This document shows positions 57,845 through 64,000 of a DNA stretch of 64,000 bases, one piece after another (positions within the stretch are counted from its first letter, which is position 1; each line of letters begins with the position of its first letter). The translations under genes were made by a program, and so were the position numbers. The notes beneath the pieces are model-generated. The model made no database searches, had not been told where the DNA came from, and worked only from the letters and a program-made list of their open reading frames with translations. The stretch is from Candidatus Villigracilis vicinus (lineage in GTDB: Bacteria; Chloroflexota; Anaerolineae; Anaerolineales; Villigracilaceae), in assembly GCA_016721315.1 (NCBI GenBank), contig JADKIL010000003.1, positions 372,001 through 436,000 of the forward strand. Direction: 5' to 3'.

Positions 57845-58444
57845 ATGGAAACAATTCGGGGCAAAACATCCCTGACTATGGATTCGACTGAACTGCATGC
57901 ACGACTCGCAAATTACAAACGCATCGCGCTGGACTTGGGAACGGGTGATGGCAAATTTGCCTTTTGCCACGCCCAAACATTTCCCAGCCACTTCATCATC
58001 GGCATGGACTCGTGCCGCGAGAATCTGAGAGAATATTCACGCACCAATCTACCAAATCTGCTTTACGTGATTGCCAACGCCCAATCCCTGCCGCACGAAC
58101 TGCATGGACAGATTTCACATGTCACCATTAACTTTCCGTGGGGAAGTTTACTGAACAGCCTGCTCGAAGGTGACCCAAGACTCTTATGCGGACTTGAATC
58201 CATTTTAGGTTCGGGTGCCAGGCTCGAGATCCGCTTGAACGGAGGCGCGTTATCCGAACAAGGCTGGTCACTGGAAGACGGTTCAGAGCGCATCTTTCAA
58301 AATCTTGCAGTGGCAGGCTGGCGCCTCGATGCTCCTGCAAAGATGGACTCTCATGCATTGCACCACTTTCCGAGTACATGGGCAAAACGCCTTGCCTTTG
58401 GGCGCGATCCGCGCGCAATTTGCGGTAGTGCAAGTTTGAAGTAA
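57845..58444 (+). CDS. 16S rRNA (adenine-1408-N1)-methyltransferase family (KamB/NpmA-like)
   Basis: 199 residues. SAM-binding motif I LDLGTGDGKFAFCHAQTFP, followed by FIIGMDSCRENLREYSR, a VIANAQSLPHEL segment and FPWGSLLNSLLEGD, all typical for the KamB/NpmA family that methylates A1408 of 16S rRNA and gives resistance to kanamycin-type and apramycin aminoglycosides. The leader of about 210 bases contains a small peptide ORF and a hairpin that masks the ribosome site, an arrangement resembling erm attenuators. A terminator follows. It is convergent with the DUF6174-like gene. Confidence 0.85.
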   Translation: METIRGKTSLTMDSTELHARLANYKRIALDLGTGDGKFAFCHAQTFPSHFIIGMDSCRENLREYSRTNLPNLLYVIANAQSLPHELHGQISHVTINFPWGSLLNSLLEGDPRLLCGLESILGSGARLEIRLNGGALSEQGWSLEDGSERIFQNLAVAGWRLDAPAKMDSHALHHFPSTWAKRLAFGRDPRAICGSASLK

Positions 58445-58447
58445 AAA

Positions 58448-58480
58448 AGTAGGTCACGCTATATGCGTGACCTACTGCTC
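58448..58480. terminator. Terminator after the KamB-like gene
   Basis: 12-bp perfect stem AGTAGGTCACGC (58448-58459) / GCGTGACCTACT (58465-58476), loop TATAT, with A-rich left flank. It also serves the convergent minus-strand gene. Confidence 0.75.
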
Positions 58481-59020
58481 TATTTTAAAATTGCTAACTT
58501 GAAATTCGTTATAAATGCTTTGGCGTTGCAGGTTAAGCCATCCATGGCTGGCTGATATCCCATCTGCAAATTGCGTAATAAACCCATACTGCGGGTCAAA
58601 TTCGGCATCAAGGATGGCGAAGGGAGAATTCTCTAACGTCTTCCCCAGCATTGCAAACATTTGTGGAACCGTGAAGTGGTTGTAATCGCAGAGAAAAACT
58701 TCGTTCCCCCAATCCGGGTCTGCCCATGCGTCGGGTGGAAGCGCAGAATTTATATTCAAAGGTTGCACCTTTTTTACTGCCCCATCCTGAACTTCAATCG
58801 ACGCATTAACCTTGCAAATACTTTGAGAGGCACCATGGATCTCGAATGCATAATTTTGGATCATGGCAGAATCCCATTGGGCTTGTGCCTTTATAAGTAT
58901 AGTTTGGATATTTCCAATGTTTATATTCTGTTCCAGAAATGCCAGTGGGTCGTACAAAAATTGCATCAAAATCAATCCAATGAAAACAACCCCAACAATA
59001 GTTCTTGTTTTCCAAATCAT
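58472..59020 (-). CDS. Membrane-anchored or secreted DUF6174-like protein
   Basis: 182 residues. A hydrophobic N-terminus (IVGVVFIGLILMQFLY) is an uncleaved signal or anchor. The rest (WDSAMIQNYAFEIHGASQSICKVNASIEVQDGAVKKV; DCNYNHFTVPQMFAML-like region) resembles DUF6174 with its W...NY...C...V..G pattern. Function unknown. The start has no clear ribosome site. Confidence 0.65.
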   Translation of the reverse strand: MIWKTRTIVGVVFIGLILMQFLYDPLAFLEQNINIGNIQTILIKAQAQWDSAMIQNYAFEIHGASQSICKVNASIEVQDGAVKKVQPLNINSALPPDAWADPDWGNEVFLCDYNHFTVPQMFAMLGKTLENSPFAILDAEFDPQYGFITQFADGISASHGWLNLQRQSIYNEFQVSNFKIEQ

Positions 59021-59045
59021 GTAAAAACTATAACATAATCATCCC

Positions 59046-59076
59046 TTGACTCTACCCTTTGGGAAGACTGTATACT
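59046..59076 (+). promoter_or_regulatory. Promoter with leaderless layout for the broken MerR gene
   Basis: TTGACT (59046-59051), 19-base spacer, TATACT (59071-59076), and ATG 59083 six bases further. Confidence 0.55.
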
Positions 59077-59082
59077 GCCGAC

Positions 59083-59444
59083 ATGACCCGAGCTGAAGAA
59101 CTGCTCTCCATTGGCGCTTTCGCCAGCCTCACCCGCCTTTCACTCAAAGTCTTGCAGCTCTATGACCAATTGAACCTATTACAACCACGCTGGGTCGACC
59201 GCAATCTGGCTATCGTTATTATGGCGAGGATCAGGTCAAGCAGTTGGCAGGCGGGCAAGCTGCCTGTGTGATGACAGTGGATCCAGAGACCGACTTTCCC
59301 GTCATTCTAGGCGCGTACGATGCCGCTGCGGATTGGATCCAAAAGAACGGTCATGAAATGGCAGAACCACCGCGCGAGATCTGGCACAGCGGACTAGGCA
59401 GGAACGTAGAGCCGAAGATGGAGATCGTCTGGTTGTTCAAGTAA
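59083..59444 (+). pseudogene. Broken MerR-family regulator (HTH start plus GyrI-like end)
   Basis: The first 37 residues (LSIGAFASLTRLSLKVLQLYDQLNLLQPRWVDRN) are a MerR-type DNA-binding domain. The frame is then lost; in another frame the expected SGYRYYGEDQVKQ continues, but is joined directly to the end of a GyrI-like effector domain (DFPVILGAYDAAADWIQKNGHEMAEPPREIW). The middle third of the protein is missing, so this is a deleted, frameshifted remnant, despite keeping a promoter and terminator. Confidence 0.75.
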
Positions 59445-59481
59445 AAAATCTGGTCACGCTTTTAGCGTGACCAGATTTTTT
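59443..59481. terminator. Bidirectional terminator
   Basis: 18-bp perfect stem AAAAAATCTGGTCACGCT (59443-59460) / AGCGTGACCAGATTTTTT (59464-59481), loop TTT. It separates the MerR remnant from the convergent oxidoreductase gene. Confidence 0.85.
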
Positions 59482-60957
59482 ATTTCAAAGACTTCGCCGC
59501 ATTCCGTCCTGCCGCGCCGCTGACGCCGCCCCCGCCGTGGACTCCACTTCCGCAGAGATAGAGGTTGTCAATGGGTGTTTTGTGATTCGACCAACCTGGT
59601 AAGGGTCGCATGAAGAGGAACTGGTCGAGCATGAGTTGACCGTGGTTGAGGTCGCCTTCGGTGAGACCGTAGGTTTGTTCGAGGTCAAGAGGCGAAATCA
59701 ATTTGCGATTTACGATTGACGATTTTAGGTTGGGGAAGTATTCCGCAAGTGTGTCAATTGCCAACTTTTCAACCTTCGAACCTTCCACCTGCCAATTACT
59801 CTTCTTCAAAGCATATGGCGCGGATTGGAAATGGATACTCACCACATTCCCCGCAGTCGTCACTTCCAAATACGGCTTTTCAGAAATTTCGCCGTATTTT
59901 GCGGCGTCGTAGGCGCGTTCGAGATATTTGATGGACGGGGCGACGACGACTGTCCCTTCGGGGATGCCGTGACTGCCGTTGGTCTGCAAGTGGATTTTTG
60001 CCACAGAGCCGCGCATTTTGATGGACTGGGTGTGCCAGACGAATTCGGGCGGTAAATCCTGTGCGCCGACGAGTTTGAGCAGGGTGTGCTTCGGGTCTGC
60101 GGAGGAGAGAATTTGATTTGCAAGAATCTCTTCGCCGTTTGCAAGGATGACACCCTTCGCAATTTGACTTTCCACTTTGATACTTTTTACTTCTGACTCG
60201 GTTCTAATTTCACCGCCGAAGGATTTCACCGCATTCGCAAGCGCTTGTGTGATTTCACCCGCTTTGCCCACGTTGACATTCGCCAGCCGCCGCGATTCAT
60301 CCAGTTGTGGATGAGGGTGTAGCCTGTGCCTGCGCCCATCGGTCCGAGGGTGAAGCCGTGGATGCCGACGGATGCAATCGCTGCTTTGACCACATCCGAT
60401 TCAAAATATTCATCGAGCAATTCCTGCGCGGTCATCGGCAGGGCGCGGATGAAGTTGAGCATGTCTTTGCGACCCGCGAGTTTCAACTCGAGTGCCCATT
60501 CGAGCAAACCGTAGCCTTCACGGACACCGAAGTTCATTGGCAAGCGCGGCATGATGGTGGCGTAGGTGGTGTCGAGGATACTTGCAGCTTTATCCATAAA
60601 GCGGACAAATTCGGGGAAGCGCGCTGCGTCTTTTTCGGAGATGCGTTTGATGGACTCGGCGTCGAGGGTGAGGTGGTTGCCGTCTGCCTGGAGGGAGATG
60701 AATGGTTTTCGGACGGTATCAACTGTCAGCCCGTGTGAGGCGAGTTTCAGGTCTTTGATAATGTCGGGGCGCAGAGTCCCGCCTGCATAAATTGAATCCG
60801 CTTTGAAATCATCGCCGAAAGATTCTGTAACCACTGAACCGCCGACGATGGCGCGGCGTTCAAGCACCAAAACTTTTTTGCCTTGCTTGGCGAGATAGGC
60901 AGCAGCAACGAGTCCGTTATGACCTGCGCCGATGATGATGGTGTCGTACTGGCTCAT
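59480..60957 (-). CDS. FAD-dependent phytoene-desaturase-like oxidoreductase, one-base frameshift
   Basis: Two frames join to about 490 residues of a CrtI/PYROXD2-type flavoprotein. The N-terminal part has YDTIIIGAGHNGLVAAAYLAKQGKKVLVLERR (FAD-binding). Reading shifts near 60284-60290: ending NRGGWRMSTWAKR in one frame, continuing NVGKAGEITQALANAVKSFGG in the other when one base is added. The C-terminal part ends with the flavin-binding LCGSGVHGGGGVSGAAGRNAA. The start overlaps the stop of the related upstream gene (ATGA). Probably a sequencing indel or recent mutation. Confidence 0.8.
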
Positions 60958-62555
60958 AGCATACCGTCCTTGAGAATTTCTTTTGCAGCCAACATGCCGG
61001 GTGCGCCCATCACGCCGCCGCCGGGGTGAGCGCCGCTTGCGCCGAAGTAGTAGCCTTTGAGCGGGGTGCGGAAGTCTGCCCATTGCGGGGTGGGACGCAG
61101 GAAGAAGATTTGGTGCAGCAGCAGTTCGCCGTGGAAGATGTTGCCGCCCGTGATGCCCGCGATGGCTTCGATGTCTTTCGGTGAGATGACCTGCATGCCG
61201 ACGATGGCTTTGCGGATGTTCGGCGCATATTGTTCGATGGTCGAGACGACCGCTTCGCCGAGTTCGTCCCGTCTCGTGTCGTTCCAGCCGCCTTCGAGGT
61301 CGTACGGCGCGTATTGCACGAAGCAAGACATCACGTGTTGTCCGGGAGGCGCCATGTCTGGGTCAATCATGGATGGGAAAATCATATCGAGATACGGGCG
61401 CTTGGAAATCTGCCCGTACTTCGCGTCGTCGTAGGCGCGCTCGATGTAATCAATGCTCGGGCTGATGGACACCGCGCCGCGATGCAGCGCCGAGTCGTGA
61501 CCTTTGCCTTTGAAGGGCAGCGCGGTGAAGTTGGGCAGTTCGCTCAACGCGATGTTGACCTTGCCCGACGAGCCGCGTGTGCGGAAGTTTTGCAGCGCGG
61601 TGACGAATTCATCGGGGAAATGTTTTTGTTCAACGAATTGCAGGAAGGTGCGCTTCGGGTCAGCGGCGGACATGACAACTTTGGATGTGAGTTCATCGCC
61701 GTTCTCAAGAGCGACGCCAACAGCGCGTCCATTCTTAACGATGACCTGCTTCACGCTTGCGTTGAGTCTGACTTCCACTCCGAGCGCTTTCGCTGCGCTG
61801 AGGATGGAGCCGCTGACTCCGCCAGAGCCGTTCTTGGCAAAACCCCACGCGCGGAACGCGCCGTCAATTTCGCCCATGTAGTGATGAAGCAACACATACG
61901 CCGTGCCAGGTGAGCGCGGACCGAGATAGGTGCCGATGATTCCGCTGGCGGCTTTGGTGCCTTTCAACGGGTCAAACTCGAACCACTCTTCGAGCAAATC
62001 CGCAGAGGATTGGGTGGCGAGTTTTGCAATGGCATACAATTCTTTTTCAGAAAGATTCGCAGCGAATTGTCCGACTTTGAGCAAGCCCATCAAGTCCTTC
62101 ACGCTGAGCGAGGATGGGTCGGGCGGAATCAAATTGATGATGGGCTTAATGGCTTTCGCCGCACGCGCCATGACGCGGGCGTACTCGTCATAGGCTTCCG
62201 CGTCTTTGGGTGAGTGACGATAAATTTCGCGGCGGGTCAGGTCGTGGTCGTCCCATGCGCCGAGATAATCTCCGTTTTCCATCGGGGTGACAGTGGAAGG
62301 AAGCGGAAGGATTTTGAGTCCGTGCTTGGGTAATTCCAAGTCACGGATGATTTCAGGGCGTAACAAACTCACCACGTACGAAAACTCGGTGAATTTATAA
62401 CCAGGGAAAATTTCCTCGGTCACTGCCGCGCCGCCCGCGATATGTCTGCGCTCAAGCACGACTACTTTCTTGCCTGCACGCGCGAGGTATGCGCCAGCCA
62501 CAAGTCCGTTGTGACCGCCGCCGATAATGATTGCGTCGTAATTGTTAGTTGTCAT
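60954..62555 (-). CDS. FAD-dependent phytoene-desaturase-like oxidoreductase (PYROXD2-type)
   Basis: 533 residues. N-terminal Rossmann motif YDAIIIGGGHNGLVAGAYLARAGKKVVVLERR, motif ADPKRTFLQFV in the middle, and C-terminal FGASGAHPGGGVMGAPG. Substrate unknown; relatives include carotenoid desaturases and other amine or alkene oxidoreductases. It is clearly related to the next gene on this strand, with which it overlaps by four bases, suggesting a heteromeric or sequential enzyme pair. The GcvT-like gene lies 130 bases upstream. Confidence 0.88.
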   Translation of the reverse strand: MTTNNYDAIIIGGGHNGLVAGAYLARAGKKVVVLERRHIAGGAAVTEEIFPGYKFTEFSYVVSLLRPEIIRDLELPKHGLKILPLPSTVTPMENGDYLGAWDDHDLTRREIYRHSPKDAEAYDEYARVMARAAKAIKPIINLIPPDPSSLSVKDLMGLLKVGQFAANLSEKELYAIAKLATQSSADLLEEWFEFDPLKGTKAASGIIGTYLGPRSPGTAYVLLHHYMGEIDGAFRAWGFAKNGSGGVSGSILSAAKALGVEVRLNASVKQVIVKNGRAVGVALENGDELTSKVVMSAADPKRTFLQFVEQKHFPDEFVTALQNFRTRGSSGKVNIALSELPNFTALPFKGKGHDSALHRGAVSISPSIDYIERAYDDAKYGQISKRPYLDMIFPSMIDPDMAPPGQHVMSCFVQYAPYDLEGGWNDTRRDELGEAVVSTIEQYAPNIRKAIVGMQVISPKDIEAIAGITGGNIFHGELLLHQIFFLRPTPQWADFRTPLKGYYFGASGAHPGGGVMGAPGMLAAKEILKDGML

Positions 62556-62684
62556 GAATAATTCCTTTGAATTCCAGGAACGGGATGAACAGAGATTTTT
62601 CCCGAAGACGTTAGACGCTAAAAAACTTTCGTTCTTCGCGCTCTTAGCGGTTAATCATCTTTGTTTATCACTGTTCATCATGGT
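62556..62684. other. Intergenic region with dispersed-repeat fragments
   Basis: Contains GGGATGAACAGAG and its near inverted form CACTGTTCATCATGGTTCA, plus GACGCTAAAAAACTTTCGTTCTTCGCG-like sequence broken into parts typical of short intergenic repeats. No gene. Confidence 0.45.
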
Positions 62685-63881
62685 TCATTTCTTCTTCCAC
62701 TCAGGCTCGTAGAACGGCAACTTGACCACCTTCGCAGGCGCGTGTTGACGGTGATGTTCGACGGTGATTTCCATGCGTACATCGGTGCCGACTTCAAAGT
62801 ATGGTTTCTGCAAATGTGCGAGCGCGATGTATTTTTTCAACAGTGGAGACCATGTAGAAGTGGATGCGTATCCAACCTGCACATTGCCCACCATCACAGG
62901 CAGACTTCCACGCACTGCCATGCCAGGGATTTGTGGCGGCAAGCCAACGCCTGCGAATAACTTTTCCATTCCAACCCAATCCACTTCCAAACCGACCATC
63001 TTCCAAGTGGAGCCTTCGCGCTTCTCGCGTTCCAGTGCGCGGCGACCGACGAAGTAGCCGGGTTTATCAAGAGCGACTGTCCAGTCGAGTCCCAACTCGT
63101 AGGGAGAGGATTTTTGCGGTTCGATCCATGCGTGGGATGTGGAGGTGTAATCCACATCGAGCATGAAGAGACCTGCTTCCACGCGTGCCATGTCCATTGC
63201 CAAAATGCCGACGGGTGCAATGCCGTAATCACCGCCGACTTCCATTAACTTATCCCAGATCGGGAGCGCGTCTTTTGCGTCCATCCAGATTTCGTAGCCG
63301 AGGTCACCGGTGTAGCCTGTGCGTGAAATGGTGACTTCGATTCCGCTGATCTTGTTCTTCATCATGCGGAAATACTTCAACTCGTCCACGGGTTTTTCCG
63401 CGACGATGTTCAAGACCTTGCGTGTGTTCGGTCCCTGAAAACTGAGTGCCGCCACATCGTCCGTGACTTCGGTAATCTCCACTTCCATGCCGACCGCATT
63501 CATCATCAGCCAGCGCAGATTTGGTTCCGCAGCTGTCAGGCGAAAGGTCGTTTCGTCGAAGCGCGTGACGGTGCCATCGTCGATCATCTTGCCTTCTTCA
63601 TCGCACCAGCCCGTGTAGAAGACTTGTCCCACGCTCATCTTGTGGATGTTGCGGGTGGTGACGCGATGCAGCAGAGCCGCCGCGTCTTTGCCTTTAATCA
63701 CATACTTGATCAGCGGCGAGACATCGATCAACGCTGCCGCATTGCGGATCGCCCAATATTCACGGTCAAGCGTGTGCTCGTACGAGCCTGCGGCGAAATA
63801 TCCCGCCCACTTGCGCCAATTTCGAGGCTGGCACAACGCGGACGTTCGTTCATGGAATGGAGTGGTTTTTAGTTGAAGCAT
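62685..63881 (-). CDS. Aminomethyltransferase (GcvT)-family folate-dependent protein
   Basis: 398 residues of the GcvT/DMGDH/YgfZ superfamily. It has FHERTSALCQ near the start, LIDVSPLIKYVIKGKDAAALLHRVTTRNI, LSFQGPNTRKVL, ISRTGYTGDLGYEIWM and a C-terminal Gly-Tyr-rich barrel. The tetrahydrofolate-binding core is recognisable but the sequence is not a canonical glycine cleavage T protein; no gcvH or gcvP is nearby. It may demethylate a glycine-betaine-like or other methylated amine together with the two FAD oxidoreductases downstream. Confidence 0.85.
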   Translation of the reverse strand: MLQLKTTPFHERTSALCQPRNWRKWAGYFAAGSYEHTLDREYWAIRNAAALIDVSPLIKYVIKGKDAAALLHRVTTRNIHKMSVGQVFYTGWCDEEGKMIDDGTVTRFDETTFRLTAAEPNLRWLMMNAVGMEVEITEVTDDVAALSFQGPNTRKVLNIVAEKPVDELKYFRMMKNKISGIEVTISRTGYTGDLGYEIWMDAKDALPIWDKLMEVGGDYGIAPVGILAMDMARVEAGLFMLDVDYTSTSHAWIEPQKSSPYELGLDWTVALDKPGYFVGRRALEREKREGSTWKMVGLEVDWVGMEKLFAGVGLPPQIPGMAVRGSLPVMVGNVQVGYASTSTWSPLLKKYIALAHLQKPYFEVGTDVRMEITVEHHRQHAPAKVVKLPFYEPEWKKK

Positions 63882-64000
63882 GGGGAGGGTTCCTTGATTG
63901 GCGCGGATTGTACATTATATATAATCCTGTGGCAATCCAGAGATTCACCTAATGAAGACAAAACAGGTCAGATTGCATCATCACATTATTGGCTCATATT
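63882..64000. other. Upstream region of the GcvT-like gene
   Basis: Contains TATATATAAT (about 63914-63923) on the minus strand, a likely -10 box for the GcvT-like gene about 33 bases downstream. The rest continues past the window edge without a visible gene. Confidence 0.4.

Noticed and set aside
1..64000. CRISPR array near the Cas4-like genes
   Set aside because: No regularly spaced direct repeats are present anywhere in the window; the short repeats are palindromes or tandem AATTACCAAT units.
1..64000. Insertion sequences or phage genes
   Set aside because: No transposase, integrase or structural phage protein is recognisable in any frame; repeats have no transposase.

Overview
The window looks like ordinary chromosome from a member of the Chloroflexota, probably class Anaerolineae. 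This is inferred from gene content (PASTA-less Ser/Thr kinase, bifunctional PGI/PMI, DUF6391, DUF2721, TPR and lipoprotein genes with Thr-Pro-rich linkers), a roughly 50-55% GC feel, and many short palindromic intergenic repeats. No phage, transposase, plasmid or CRISPR locus is visible. Several genes carry single-base indels and one patch is homopolymer-rich, so the assembly may be of draft or metagenome quality.

Layout. 0.1-5.6 kb: propeller lipoprotein, panC, a small conserved protein, ssb with an overlapping leader ORF, a Ser/Thr kinase, rsmI. 5.6-16.1 kb: GMC-type oxidoreductase, membrane proteins, S10-like peptidase, PGI/PMI, a TetR-DoxX-CDGSH module with clear operators, VOC dioxygenase, MDR dehydrogenase, and a small membrane protein with an in-frame TGA. 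16.3-23.0 kb: surE cluster, two large polytopic membrane proteins invaded by short repeats, and two alkyltransferase-like genes. 23.2-31.4 kb: ABM protein, holA, DUF6391, dus, msrA, msrB, TPR protein, clpC. 31.6-41.5 kb: ppc (frameshifted), ABC exporter, alpha carbonic anhydrase, lipoprotein, alpha-glucan phosphorylase, rhodanese. 41.5-52.7 kb: a probable small peptide/RNA transcript, a DUF4173-like protein, a DsbA/FrnE-family protein whose first active-site Cys codon is TGA, an exonuclease-WYL fusion, a broken repeat-bearing surface protein, alarmone hydrolase, Usp, a split chromate transporter, MGMT, a prephenate-dehydrogenase-like protein. 52.7-64 kb: phosphoribosyltransferase, a two-gene Cas4-like nuclease, nadK, recN, a candidate sRNA, tRNA-Arg, a KamB-type 16S rRNA methyltransferase with a hairpin over its ribosome binding site, a broken MerR gene, and two FAD oxidoreductases with a GcvT-like protein.

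The most interesting signals are: (1) two candidate selenoproteins, each with TGA where Cys is expected and a SECIS-like hairpin whose apical loop starts 19 nt after the TGA; (2) an erm-like translational attenuator in front of a 16S A1408 methyltransferase gene; (3) a Cas4-type nuclease split into two membrane-anchored subunits, with the iron-sulfur cysteines divided between them; (4) two strong minus-strand promoters driving short, structured, unannotated transcripts; and (5) a recurring leaderless promoter layout, with a TATAAT-like box 6-7 nt before the start codon.
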